Shown here piece after piece: positions 22,741 through 34,346 of a DNA stretch of 64,000 nucleotides; the stretch's first letter is position 1; each line of letters opens with the position of its first letter. Origin of the DNA: Bufo bufo (lineage: Eukaryota; Chordata; Amphibia; Anura; Bufonidae); the NCBI RefSeq assembly GCF_905171765.1, contig NC_053390.1:137594820-137658819 (forward strand), written 5' to 3'. The position numbers and the translations under genes were made by a program. The notes below the pieces were generated by a model, which saw only the letters and a program-made list of their open reading frames with translations, had not been told where the DNA came from and did no database searches.

Positions 22741-23540
22741 CTACTGACACATGATTGGGGGAGATCTATGGGGGCACCTGTTACTGGCACATGATTGGGG
22801 GGCATCTATGGGGCACCTGTTACTGGCACATGATTGGGGGGCATCTAAGGGGCACCTGTTACTGGCACATGATTGGGAGGCATCTATGGGGGCACTTGTT
22901 ACTGTCACATGATTGTGGGGCATCTATGGGGGCACTTGTTACTGGCACATTATTGGGTGGCATCTATGGAGGCACATCTTACTGGCACATTATTGGGGGG
23001 CACTGTGGGGGCATCTATGGGGACACTTCTTACTGGCACATTATTGGTGGCACTTTTTACTGGCACATTATTGGGTGGCACTATTGGGGCATCTATGGGG
23101 GCACTCCTTACTGGCGCATTATTGGAGGCACTATGGGGGCATCTTCTGGGGCCACAACGAAGGGGTATTTTATATGGGGGAACGGGGAAGAGGGACACTA
23201 TGGGGGCTTCTACTGAGGCCACAAAGAAGGGGTATTTTATATGGTGGGCTATGTATAGGGGTATTTTATACTGGGGCACATTATGGTGGGTATTATGGGG
23301 AAGGGGAGAGAGGAGTACTATGGGCTCATCTATGGGGGCACTAAGAAAGGGTATTTTATACTTGCAAATTATGGGTGACACTGAGGGCATCTAATGTGGC
23401 ACTATATATGGGGCATTTTATACTGGTACATTATGGTGGGCACTAGGAAGAAAGTGGGAGAGGTGCACTATGGGGCATTTACTGGGGGCACTATATAGGG
23501 GTATTTTATACTGGCGAATTATGGGGGCACTATGGGGACA
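22741..23540. repeat. ~40-bp minisatellite (TTACTGGCACATTATTGGGG type)
   Basis: Units of 39-40 bp start TTACTGGCACAT(G/T)ATTGG and continue with GCATCTATGGGGGCAC. At least seven clean units run from 22741, then degenerate units with TATTTTATACTGG variants. Long open frames in this region are a by-product of the repeat and not genes. A further degenerate G-rich tail reaches about 24010. Confidence 0.85.
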
Positions 23541-24383
23541 TTAGCTCAACTGGGGGCATTAAAAGGGGGTATTTTTTCTCACATTATAAGGAGAATTATT
23601 ACTACTGGGGGACATTATGATGGGCATTATTACTACTGGGGGTCTATGGGGAAGATGATTACTAGTATGGGCACTGGGGACATGTTGGGGCACTATAGGA
23701 GCACTATTACTACCATGTGTGCTCTAGCAGAGAATTATTCCTATTGGTGGGACTTTTGGGAGCACTATTACTGTGGGGGCACCTTGGCACAGTATCAGCT
23801 TGCCACAATTATTTTTGGGGGACGTTATGTTTACACTATTAGTGTCAGGGGCACTATTTGTTTGGCACAGTTATCTTAGGGCACTGTGTACCAATAATTT
23901 TTGAAGGGCACTATCTGCATAGTACTACTATTATCAGGGGGTTTATCTGTTTCTGTAGTATAGTATTGGGGAGCACAGCGGCACAGTATTGGGGGGGGGG
24001 GTGGTAGGATGATTTTTCCAGAAGATGGGAGGATGATGGAAAAGTAGTTAACTAAGATTTTGATTGTCAAACTGCAGAGATGAGAAATGGTTGAAAAATG
24101 GTGGTCTGGTCTGAAGGTCTGAAAGGAGAAGATGAGGAAAGAGAACATCTACATCAAAGAGACGTCACTGGATGTAAGAGGTATGTGGCGCTGTATTACC
24201 CTGTATGTAGGGGTGGATGGAGGGGTTAGTAGTACAGTACTATCTGCACATTATAAGAAAAAAAGTAATCTGCAAAATACTATATATTTGTGTCAGAAGA
24301 TGTGCTTTTTTAATTTTTAGAATAATGATACAGCCATTTTATTTGATACTTTTGTGCTGATTCTTTTTTTCCCTCTATATTAA

Positions 24384-24540
24384 GGGATACTATAGTCACC
24401 AGAACCACAACAGCTAAACGTAGTAGTTCTGGTGTCTATAGCATGTCTCTGCAAGCTTTTTAATGTAAACACTGCCTTTTCAGAAAAAAAGGCAGTATTT
24501 ACATTACTGCCAAGGAACACCTCTAGTTAGCCACTCATCA
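24384..24540. other. Possible short MITE fragment
   Basis: GGGATACTATAGTCACCAGA begins a segment with a small hairpin (CTGCCTTTT/AAAAGGCAG near 24472-24496). It resembles a common frog interspersed repeat, but no paired termini or TSD were found. Confidence 0.25.
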
Positions 24541-24707
24541 TTATTAAAATTTACTACTCTACGAGGTGTGTGAATTTTTTTTTTGCGTGTGTGTGTTGTT
24601 GTGGAGGGCGTGATGGCATGCTAGGGTGTGGGAAGGCAGGATCCAGAGGGCCCATATACATTCTTGCCCAGGGTCCAATCAATATTAAAGATGACCCTGC
24701 ATCCAAG

Positions 24708-25104
24708 TATGAGTTTTGCTTCTTTCTTGAACACATTATATTAACAAAGCTTTATAGGGTTTTGCTAAATCAGTTAATTAGATTAAATGGAAACAAATTA
24801 AGGGTAGAGCTATTTTATTTAATAACATACTATTATTATGGCGTACACTAAATTCATATTCTGCTTTAGACACTTTTCCAGCCTACAATTAATTTTGAAA
24901 TGTTTAGGGAAAAAAGAGCTAAGTGTCTTAATTATTTGTAAAATATAACTGGAAAATGTATCTATCCTATAGCATTATTGGTAATTTGGTAAATTTTCCT
25001 CCATACAGGTATGTTCAGAAATGTAACTTATGAGTGTAGAAGAGGATCTACTGTAGGCTGTCAACAAGAGTTCCTCACCCGTGAGAGCTGTCTCCACTGG
25101 TGAA
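24708..25104. other. No gene or element recognised
   Basis: AT-rich unassigned sequence between two element-derived regions. Confidence 0.5.
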
Positions 25105-25474
25105 GAAGCTCCTCCTGCCACTTGATTGAAAGGGCTGGACATCTCACCTGGCCCTGATAATCTCGCACCATTGCCGCTGCTCTGAATAGAGGTGCACACG
25201 CAGTGCTCCTGTTTCTGCTTCCTGAGCGGCAACTGTACATGTGCTGCAACACTGCCGGTTAGTGGCGCATGAGCAATAGCTGCTTCACAAGCGGAAGCAG
25301 ATCCATTGTACTTGTGTTCCTACTTTGAGCAGGAGTGCAGGCATGAGATTTCCAGGGCTGGGTGAGATTTCTGTCCCTGTCAATCAGGCCGCAGAAGGAG
25401 CTTCTTCACCAGCTATGGTAAAAAGATTGTTGCTTAGGTGAATCAATTCATTTAAATCTATTCGCTCATCTCTA
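25105..25474. repeat. Imperfect inverted repeat ending in a hAT-type terminus
   Basis: AGCTCCT.CTGC...GAGATGTCC-like phrases on the left (25106-25150) recur inverted on the right (25365-25410, CAGAAGGAGCTTCTTCACC). The right edge is TTCGCTCATCTCTA at 25461-25474, the same end motif as the hAT-type elements. The left end was not resolved. Confidence 0.4.
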
Positions 25475-26159
25475 GTCTTAACCCCTCCCACATACATGGC
25501 ATCACTGATGACATCACCAAATGTTCATGCTGGGAGCGCGCAGTGATGTCATCACTAGAGATGAGTGAATCAAAGCTGACAAAGTCGAATTTGTTCCGAA
25601 TTTTAGGAAAAATAAAATTCTGAACGATTTTGAATTTCCTCGCGCTTCGTGGCAACGAATAACAATTTTTCCTCTGATGGCGACAAGCAGGCTAAAATGG
25701 CAAATACACATGTGAGGACATGGAGCAAGGAACTCTTGGAAGGCGGGATGACCCATAATGCCATGCATGCAGCCAATTAGCAGCTAGCCAGGTGATGTCA
25801 TAGCCCTATAAATATGGAGGTCATCTTAGAGTCTGCCATTCACTATCGTACTTTGTTCAGGGACAGACGTGTCTGCAGGCGCTAGGGAGAGTTAAAGAAA
25901 AATGAATTGTTAAAAAAAAAAAAGGAAAGAAGCAATTTACTAGTGCAGGGAAAGGATAGTGAGAGGAATCATCTCACAGGCAGGGAGAGATGTGTGCAGA
26001 TGCTAGGTAGAGTCATAGGAAAATCCTCATTGTGAAAAAAAAAGTGATTTACAAGTGCAGGAAAACATTACTGCAGATCCAGATAGTCTCATAATACAGC
26101 TCTGTCATTAGTTATTGGGGTGCAAATGCTATGTTGAAAAGCATTTAGTGGCTTATATC

Positions 26160-26600
26160 TGTGGAAAAAGATAAATATATACACAGCTAACTTTTGCTGT
26201 TAACTGCGCTGATATCATTTATTGGCCTATTTCAATACAATACGAGAAATATTTATGCAGGTCACTTTTGCTGTTATTGGCACTAAAAGCGTTTATTGCC
26301 ATATTTCTAGAAAAAAAGAGAAAAACAGACTAAGTTCATATTTGCTGTTATTTGCGCTAAAAGCGTTTCTTGTCATATTTCACTACAATATGAGAAAAAA
26401 AGACGCAGTTCACATTTGATGTTATTTGCGGTAAAAACGTTTATTGCTATATTTCTAGAGAAAAAGAGAAAAATAGACTAAGTTAATATTTGCTGTTATT
26501 TGCGCTAAAAGCTTTTCTTGTCATATTTCACTACAATACGAGAAAAATAAACGCAGATCACATTTGGTGTTATTTGCGCTAAAAGTGTTTATTGCAATAT
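26160..26600. repeat. ~115-bp degenerate tandem array in the hAT 5' region
   Basis: Units contain GCTGTTATTTGCGCTAAAAGC followed by TTTATTGCCATATTTC and AGAAAAA.AGAC. About four units are visible. The same phrase resumes at 29805-29960 (GCTGCTATTTACGCTGAAATCG), so the array is split by intervening DNA. Confidence 0.75.
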
Positions 26601-26609
26601 TCAAGTGAA

Positions 26610-26735
26610 TGGGTCCGCATCCGTGATGCGGGGAGCACACGGCCGGTGCCCGCATATTGCATACCCGCTGTTTGTGGGCCGCAATACGGCCACGACTGGG
26701 CAACGGCCATGTGCATGAGGCCTAAGTCAGGGAGA
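26610..26735. repeat. Harbinger-type MITE fragment
   Basis: GGGTCCGCATCCG leads to a CATGTGCATGAGGCCTAA end, which matches the CATGAGGCC end of the MITE at 29046-29494. Only one end is evident. Confidence 0.4.
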
Positions 26736-27038
26736 GCTGTGCTGTAGAAGGGACAGATAGTGTAGAGAATTTAATTAAATTTTTTTGTTAGGCAGGGTTG
26801 GTGTTAGAGACAATATTTATTTTTAGCGCAACCTGCGCTAAATACAGTAGCTTGCAATTGTTTGGCCACTGCAGACAGCGACATTATCTGCGATACATCT
26901 CCTGTGTAACGTGTGTGCAGCCTAGAAATATCTATGACATCCGGTGTACTTTTTCCGTAGACGGTGTCCTCTTCAGACAGTTACATTACCTGCGCTACAT
27001 CTCCTATATAACGTTTGCGCATCCTAAAAATATCTGTA

Positions 27039-27735
27039 CACCAATGCCTCATTCAACATCCAGCATAGAGGCAGGGCAGAGTGCTGATTGCAGAGTGTTA
27101 TTGCATTTGTGTTTTTGCGTTTGTATGTGTATTTCGCCATAGCGATGTGCACCTGCATACAGGGTTGTGCTGAGTGAACCCCCCACATTTTTTTCTTTGT
27201 AGTATATATTGGAGGCGTGGCGATCTCCATGCAGTCATGCACACCTGACCAGTTAGTCTGCCCTGGAGGCTGGTTTTAAAGTCAGTATAAAACTGAGTCT
27301 GCTTTTACAGCGCCTACCAGTAGCCATTTGGCTCCAGGAGAAGTACATAGTGGTCTCAGCATGCATGTTGGTACTTGCATCCCTGGATCCGATGAAAGCT
27401 GTCACGGCACCGGACGGGGTTAAAAGCAGAGTGTGCATGGCGTGCATGCTGTGCCTGCACTCCCTGGACTTTGTGTGGCTATCATGGCCCATAACAGGTA
27501 GGAACTAGTGTTAGGGACCACTCATAGAGGCGACCTTGACGTGGTGAGTTGCTTATTACGCTTTGGCCAAAATGTACACCAATGCCTCATTCAACATCCA
27601 GCATAGAGGCAGGGCAGAGTGCTGGTTGAAGAGTGCTATTGCATTTGTGTTTTTGCGTTTGTATGTGTATTTCGCCATAGCGATGTGCACCTGCATACAG
27701 GGTTGTGCTGACTGAACCCCTCACAGTTTTTTCTT
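27039..27735. repeat. ~155-bp direct repeats flanking a 375-bp spacer
   Basis: Near-identical segments lie at about 27039-27190 and 27571-27735. Both contain TGTACACCAATGCCTCATTC, GCATAGAGGCAGGGCAGAGT and CGATGTGCACCTGCATACAG. The spacer includes GGCGACCTTGACGTGGTGAG just before the second copy. The class of element is not known to me. Confidence 0.7.
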
Positions 27736-27944
27736 ATTAAAATGAACAAGGCCTGGATTGCCCCTGACTTTTCTACTCCACCAGAAGAAAGTGGCTGAAC
27801 ATAAAGGCACTTAAAATTTGGCTTTTATGGTGTATTGAATACACTGTATTCCTTTGCCCCCTTCTACCACAAAAAAGGGTATATAATTCAATCTTCCTTT
27901 TCTCGTCCTCCTCCTCCTCATCCATCATATCAACATGCTTATTA

Positions 27945-28735
27945 GGCTGCCCTCGCTCCTAATGTTTTAGAGGGTCAGATCAGCAGCAGGCCCTCAACCA
28001 TAATTTTTTCAATGGTCAGCTCAGCAGCAGGCCCTCGCCCATAATATTTTCCATGGTCAGATTAGCAGCAGGCACGCCCCTAATGTTTTAAAGAGTCAGC
28101 TTAGCAGCAGACCCTCAACCATAGTTTTTTCGATGGTCAGATCAGCAGCAGTCCCTCGCCCATAATATTTTAGATGGTCAGCTCGGCAGCAGGCCCTCAC
28201 CCATAATGTTTTATATGGTCAGCTCAGCAGCAGGCCCTCACACATAATTTTTTCCATGGTCAGATCAACAGCAGGCTCTTGCCCCTAATGTCTTAGATGG
28301 TCAGCTCAGCAGCAGGCCCTTGCTCATAATGTTTTAGATGGTCAGCTCGGAAGCAGGCCCTCGCCCATAATGTTTTAGATGTTCAGTTGGGCAGCAGGCC
28401 CTCGCCCATAATGTTATAGATGGTCAGCTCAGCAGCAGGCCCTCGCCCATAATGTTTTAGATGGTCAGCTCAGCAGCAGGCCCTCACCCATAATGTTTTA
28501 GATGGTCAGCTCAGCAGCAGGCCCTCGCCCATAATATTTTAGATGGTCAGCTCAGCAGCAGGCCTCGCCCATAATGTTTTAGATGGTCACATCATCAGCA
28601 GGCCCTCACCCCTAATGTTTTAGATGGTCAAATCAGCAGCAGGCCCTCGCCCCTAATGTTTTAGAGGGTCACCAGCAGCCCCTTGCTCCTAATGTTTTTG
28701 AGGGTCACCAGCAGGCTATCAATCATAATTTTTCA
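27945..28735. repeat. ~40-bp minisatellite (CCCTCGCCCATAATGTTTTA type)
   Basis: Around twenty units of the form CCCTCGCCCATAATGTTTTA followed by GATGGTCAGCTCAGCAGCAGG. It is a diverged version of the array at 51830-53885. Confidence 0.9.
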
Positions 28736-29045
28736 AGGCTGTGTATGATGCCCTCCTTTATGTGTAATAAAGGGTGTATTGGAGTGCTGATTTCTTGTAA
28801 TATTTGGCAGCCCTTTCACTAAGTGCACAGGCTTTATGAGTGTAGGAGTCCCACTACCTGAACAATTGTACCACAATGTGAATGAGGCCCTCCTTTATGT
28901 GATATGCAGGTTGTATCGGAGTGCCTCTTTCTTGTAATTTTTGACAGCACTTGCACTTTATATACAAGTAAATATACAGGAAAGAATGTTTTTTGTAACA
29001 ATTTTTCCTCCAAAATCGATTTTATCTTCGGTTTTGTGCGTATAA

Positions 29046-29494
29046 GGCCTCATGCACACGACCGTTGTTTTATTCCGTGTCCGTTGTTCAGTTTTTAGTG
29101 ATTTTCTGCGGACCCATTGACTTTCAATGGGTCCTTTGAAAACTCGGCTAATGCACCGTTTGTCATCCGCGTCCGTGATCCATGGTTCCAGTCCGTAAAA
29201 AAAATATAACCTGTCCTATTTTTTTCACGGAAAACGGTTCACGGACCCATTCAAGTCAATGGGACCGTGAAAAAATGCAAAGGCACACAAGATTGTCATC
29301 CGCGTCCGTGCGCCCGCGTCCGTTTTTTTTCTATCATTTGCATGGCAAACTTGACTTAGACTTTTTTTTACTTTCCTTCATGTCTGGTGATCCTCCAAAA
29401 ATAAAGGAAGACACACGGAAACAAAAACGGATCACGGAACAACGGAACCCCATTTGGCGGAACGGAACACAACAACGGTCGTGTACATGAGGCC
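29046..29494. mobile_element. PIF/Harbinger-type MITE with TTA/TAA target site
   Basis: A 449-bp element with inverted ends GGCCTCATG...CATGAGGCC, extended by ACACGACCGTTGTT and AACAACGGTCGTGT. It is flanked by TAA (29043-29045) and TTA (29495-29497), a three-base TSD with one change. The homologous stretch at 54441-54460 lacks it and reads GTGCGTATTATTGTC, the expected empty site. Confidence 0.8.
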
Positions 29495-30017
29495 TTATTG
29501 TCAGTTTGTAAAATTGGCGTGCTACTCGGATAACATCAATCCCAGCAGCGATCTGGAAGTCCAAAATGCATCCAGACATCCTCCTCATGCTGTTCCCGAA
29601 CCATTCAAGTGGTGTTTACATCAATTTCTGAGCTTTTCATGTGAACCAGACACCCTCCCCTCTTCAGAGCAGGGGGTGCCTGGTTTAATGCTCGGGTTCT
29701 CCTATTGACTTCCATTGTGCTAGGGTGCTCGGTAGAGCACCCGAGCATCCCGAAGTGTTCTACTCGAGCACCCAAGCACTTTGGTGCTTGATCAACACTA
29801 TTATTTACTTAGAAATCGTTTAGTGCCCTATTTTAGTCTAATACAAGAAATATATACGCAGTTCACTTTTGCTGCTATTTACGCTGAAATCGTTTCGTTG
29901 CCAATTTCAAATACTTTAGTTGCCTATCTCAGTAAAAAAATAAATATATATTTGGCGCTTTTAGGGGTGTTTTAAATTGCTTTTAAGTTATTTAGCTCAG
30001 CTAAGAGACAGAGAAAT

Positions 30018-30610
30018 GCCAGGCCCTGCACAGTGTAGTGTTAGAGGCATAAATGATTCTGGTGCAGGCACCGGTCGCAGCAGAGTAATGAGGCGTGGCA
30101 GCAGCAGGGGTTTCTTCCGAGGCCTCAGGTTCACATGTCAGCTAGCGGTCATGTCTTGACTGGCAACCCAGTGGTTCTTGATTGGTTGACTGGATCTTCG
30201 ACTTCGTCGCAAGTGACTGCAGCACCAGCAGTACCAGCAGCCTGAGTCTAGAGTCGCTGATGAGCAGCTTCCTTCACCCGCCTAGTGAAGAAACTACTCA
30301 CCAGCAGCAGCAGGACCTGAACCAGCAGGTGGTGGCATACTTTGACAGCACCCTGCCAGCCATCATAGAAGATCTGCTGGACTACTGGGCAGCCAAACTG
30401 TATTTGTGGCCGCAACTGGCCAAGTTTGCCCTGGAAAAGTTGTCCTGCCTGGCCAGTAGTGTGGCATCAGAGTGGGTGTTAGTGCGGCGGAGGCCATAGT
30501 AACCCCAAGAAGAACTTGCCAGTCCACCCAAAATGTGTAGAGACCTACTTTTGTCAAGATAAATCAGGCGTGGATGAGCCAGGATTTCCACCCACCAATG
30601 CCTGATGCAT
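30018..30610 (+). pseudogene. hAT transposase, internally deleted remnant
   Basis: The first part has an N-terminal basic-glycine segment starting MPGPAQCSVRG (30018), with stops near 30157 and after. A jump follows straight to the C-terminal part: DYWAAKLYLWPQLAKFALEKLSCLASSVASE at about 30375-30470 matches the start of the hAT dimerisation domain, and a KINQAWMSQDF-like end lies near 30555-30590. The BED finger and catalytic core are missing. Reading needs frameshifts. Confidence 0.65.
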
Positions 30611-30659
30611 CAGATTAGATCCATCTCCACACATTACATCCATCTCCACACTACATCAC

Positions 30660-31850
30660 TGTGCCACTCTGTGATATCATGCTGCTGCTGCTGCTGTTGT
30701 TGTCATGTCCACACTATGTCACCATGCCACTCTGTGGCCTCCTGATGCTGCCATCTCCACACTGTCACCGTGCCACTTTGTGGCCTACTGATCCTGCCAT
30801 GTCCACACTATGTCACCTTGCCACTCTGTGGTATCATGCTGCTGCTGCTGCCATCTCCACACTATGTCACCGTGCCTCTTTGTGGCCTCCTGATGCTGCC
30901 AGGTCCACACTATGTCACCTTGCCACTCTGTGGTATCATGCTGCTGCTGTTGCTGCTATCTCCATACTATGTCACCATGCCACTTTGTTCCCTCCTGATG
31001 CTGCCATGTCCACACTATGTCACGTTGCCACTCTGTTGTATCATGTTGCTGCTGCTGCTATTGTTGCTTCTATCTCCACACTATGTCACCGTGCCACTTT
31101 GTGGCCTCCTCATGCTGCCATGTTCACACTATGTCACCTTGACACTCTGTGGTATCATGCTGCTACTGCCATCTCCACACTATGTCACCGTGCCACTTTG
31201 CAGTCTCCTGATGCTGCCATGTCCACACCATGTCACCTTGCCACTTTGTGGTATCATGCTGCTGCTGTTGCTGCCATCTCCACACTATATCACCTTGCCA
31301 CTCTGTGGCCTCCTAATGCTGCCATGTCCACACTATGTCACCTTGCCACTCTGTGGTATCATGATGCTGTTGCTGCCATCTCCACACTGTGGCCTCCCGA
31401 TGCTGCCATGTCCACACTATGTCACCTTGCCACTCTGTGGTATCATGATGCTGTTGCTGCCATCTCCACACTCTGGCCTCCTGATGCTGCCATGTCCACA
31501 CTATGTCACCATGCCACTCTGTGGTATCATGCTGCTGCTGTTGCTGCCATCTCCACAATATGTCACCTTGCCACTCTGTGGCCTCCTGATGCTGCCATCT
31601 CCACACTATGTCAAGTGCCACTCTGTGGCCTAATCATACTGCTGCTGTCACCTCCACACTTTGTCATTGTGCCACTCTGTGGCCTCCTGATGCTGCTGCC
31701 ACCACCAGACCCTGTCATTGTGCCACTTGGTGGTCTCCTCATGCTGCTTCCACCTCACCACTATGTCATAGGGCCACTCTGTGGACTTCTCATGCTGTTA
31801 CCACCCTCCACACTCTATGACGGGGTTGCTATTGTCCTTTTTTGGCCTTC
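30660..31850. repeat. Minisatellite in the hAT 3' flank (CCACTCTGTGG type)
   Basis: Alternating ~50-bp units of the form CACACTATGTCACCTTGCCA + CTCTGTGGTATCATGCTGCTG and CACACTATGTCACCGTGCCA + CTTTGTGGCCTCCTGATGCTG. Because unit lengths are often multiples of three, both strands carry long open frames, but the repetitive peptides have no sign of being genes. Confidence 0.9.
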
Positions 31851-32097
31851 TTGAAATCACCATTTATTTGACCTTTCTTCTGATCGGTCAGAAGGAAGGA
31901 AAAATGGGACGCACAATGGATTCTGTCTCTGTAAGGCCTGTATGGTCGCATCAGAATTGACTTATGATTTGGTAGCCAAAAGCAGGAGTGGGTAAAAAAC
32001 ACAGAAGACATGTAAATATTACCTTCACGTGTCATCTCTGTTTTAGATCCACTCCTGTTTTTTGGGCATTACCAATACTCATGGATTACTGAGCAAA

Positions 32098-33715
32098 TGC
32101 TGACCGAGTGAAGGCGTATGCTCCCCAGACAGAATCAGTTTTTTTGTGGGTTATTATTCTTACGGATCATAGGAAGGGCAAATTAATCAGTGATGTCAAC
32201 ACAAACTGCTGACACCCTCTCCACTCTGTCGGGGGCTCTACTTGCATAAGCATTTAATAGAACAGGTTCTGTAGACATCTATGTGGAATCAGCTGACAAG
32301 GGTGCAAAAGGAGTGCGCTTCTTCTTGACACTAACATGGACCTGTAAGGTTGAGTTCATACTTGAGTTATTTGGTCAGTTTTGGCGAATTTAAGTATACT
32401 TTCTTATAATTTTAATCAAGTTTTGGTTAAATTTAATATAAAATATTTAATGAATTTACTAATAAACATTATATGTTGCCTAAGACAGGAGAGAATCTTC
32501 TTATTCAACAATGTGGTGTTGCGATGGAGAAATCATGCAAAGAAAACAAGTCCTCTCCACCTGAAGACGAATCCTGTCAAGATTGCTGCAAGTGCGGTAT
32601 TGGCTGCTCATCGACCAAGATACTTCTGGAGGAAACCTGTTTGGCATGAACAGGCCTCCAGTAGCTACAGACATTGAGAAGACAAAGGTTCAAGATAGCT
32701 TGAAGCCCGGAAGAGTCGCAAAGTTAGTGAAGATTCAAACCACCAACCAGGCCACGGTTTCATCGTCCGGTGAAAACATTACGGGTTCCCAGTCATCATG
32801 GAAATTAAAAGGAGGGCATATTATATTTAATTAATTTAGTAATAAAATATTTAATAAATTTACTAATAAAATTTCAATTTTGCTTACTACAAGAGAGAAT
32901 CGGCCAGTCTTATGTTTATTCAACGACGTTGTGTTGCAATGGAGAAAGCATGCCAAGAAAACAATTCTTCTCCACCTGGAGACTAATCCTGTCAAGATTC
33001 ATGCAAGTGCGGTATGGGCTGCTGATTGACCAAGATACTTCTGGGGGAACCTACCTGGCATGAACAGGCCTCCAGTAGCTGCAGACAATGAGAAGACATA
33101 GCTTCAAGATAGCTTGGAGCCCGAAAGAGTCGCGAAGTTACTCAAGATTCAAACCAACCAACCAGGCCCCGGTCTCTTCGTCCGGTGAAAATATCACGGG
33201 TTCCCAGTCATCACGGAAATCAAAAAGAGGGCATCTTGTAGTGCATGGAGATGGAGAGGGTCTTCGGATTCACCCTGCACTATACGGACATCTCAGAAAT
33301 GAACAGCTGCTCCCGACAGCTGCTCCTTGGAAGGTCATGGATCGTACCGGTCATCCGGCATCTATTCACCGCGCTGAAGGATAGTTTTGAAAGTGTGTAG
33401 AAGCTTACATGGGGATGGATTATTGAGTGAAGTGAAGGTGTATGCTCCCCAGACAGGATCATTTTTTTGTGGGTTATTGCTCTGACGGATCAGATTAAGG
33501 GCAAAATAATCAGTGACTTCAACTTACTGCTGACACCCTCTCCACTCTGTCGGGGGGCTCTACTTGTATAAGCGTTTAAGAGAACAGGTTCTTTAGACAT
33601 CTATGTGGAATCAGCTAACGAGGGTGTAAAAGGAGTGCGCTTCTTCCTGATGCTAACATGGACCTGTAAGGTTGAGTTAATACTTGAGTAATTTTGCATC
33701 AGTTTTGGCCGCGTG
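32098..33715. repeat. Nested direct repeats at the end of hAT copy 2
   Basis: A ~295-bp segment (CGTATGCTCCCCAGACAG ... GTAAGGTTGAGTT) occurs at about 32098-32390 and again at 33430-33715. Between them a ~370-bp segment (GAGAATC...TTCAACRA.GT... to GGAGGGCAT) is present twice, about 414 bp apart (32490-32820 and 32890-33235). Confidence 0.8.
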
Positions 33716-33999
33716 GCTGCCCAAATAAGTGAAGTGTGCAGTGACTCTAATAGCGACGCCTGTCATCTGCATGTCATACTGACTGACAGTATTATTTCAC
33801 TCCCCAAGCACACTCCCTATGCGTGTTACTACAAGGCACAGTGTTCTAAACACATATAAAGGCTCTATGCATCCTGGAAATAGCCATTTTTTATCACGAT
33901 TTGTCAAGAATATATTCAGATCAAAGCAAATTTTTTCAGAAAATTCGGCAAACTGGCCGAATCAAATTTTTGAGAAATTCGCTCATCTCTAGTCATCAC

Positions 34000-34346
34000 G
34001 CTCAGCGCAGGTCCTTTTCAGTCGAGAGGAACAGACTGCCTCTTTCTTAATAAGTGGATGAGGTGATTTTTTTATTTTTAATCCCAAAAGGCCATATTGC
34101 ACTAGCGTATTACCATTTTTAATGGCTGTTAGATGGATGCACTTCTGTCAAAGCATTTGTTAAAACGGTCCCATTGATTGATAGGCTGAATAGGGTTTTA
34201 ACATAGCAATTCACAATAAATTAATTTGAATAAAATTTCTTGGTAAATTTCTTTGGCAAATTTTTCAAAACTTTGCACATCTCTAATAAAGGATTATGTA
34301 AAGGCAGTGAATAAGGCTGAGATTACGTGGATTGTTCATGTGCAAG
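34000..34346. other. Spacer between two hAT elements
   Basis: Mostly unassigned AT-rich sequence. A hAT-type end (TTGCACATCTCTA, about 34274-34286) is visible but has no recognised partner. Confidence 0.4.

Larger units (their letters stand above)
20785..24699. mobile_element. Non-autonomous hAT-like element carrying a nested Tc1 element
   Basis: The ends are inverted: CAGGGCCGTCTTTAA at 20785 and, on the other strand, CAGGGTCATCTTTAA at 24699. Eight-base flanks match at 7/8: CATCCCAG (20777-20784) and CATCCAAG (24700-24707). An 8-bp TSD with CAGGG-type ends fits the hAT superfamily. The 3.9-kb unit contains a complete Tc1-like transposon (20931-22483), two perfect hairpins and a ~40-bp minisatellite, but no transposase of its own. 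Confidence 0.7.
27735..29801 (+). mobile_element. hAT 3' region nested in copy 2
   Basis: It starts with the transposase C-terminal codons (AAAATGAACAAGGCCTGGAT, encoding MNKAWI) and continues through the same 3' sequences seen at 51625-54755: a ~40-bp minisatellite, then GCTGTGTATGATGCCCTCC, then a terminus GCTTGATCAACACTA at about 29801. The upstream coding part is absent. After 29801 the interrupted repeat array of copy 2 resumes. Confidence 0.65.
25556..33991 (+). mobile_element. hAT DNA transposon (copy 2), internally deleted, with perfect TSD
   Basis: The left end is TAGAGATGAGTGAATC at 25556 and the right end is AATTCGCTCATCTCTA, finishing at 33991. The 8-base GTCATCAC sits immediately outside both ends (25548-25555 and 33992-33999), a perfect hAT-size TSD. 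Inside are a ~115-bp repeat array (26160-26600, continuing at 29805-29960), a nested hAT 3' region (27735-29801), a shortened transposase remnant (about 30018-30610), a minisatellite (30660-31850) and large direct repeats (32098-33715). All coding is broken, so any movement must have used transposase from another copy. Confidence 0.75.

Noticed and set aside
22755..23394. Overlapping open frames of 143-173 codons in three frames
   Set aside because: Same cause: a ~40-bp G-rich minisatellite. No start context, domain or splice signal supports a gene.
30661..31854. Long open frames (up to 397 codons) on the plus strand
   Set aside because: They are produced by a minisatellite lacking stops; the peptides are repetitive, appear in two frames and on the other strand, and have no domain.
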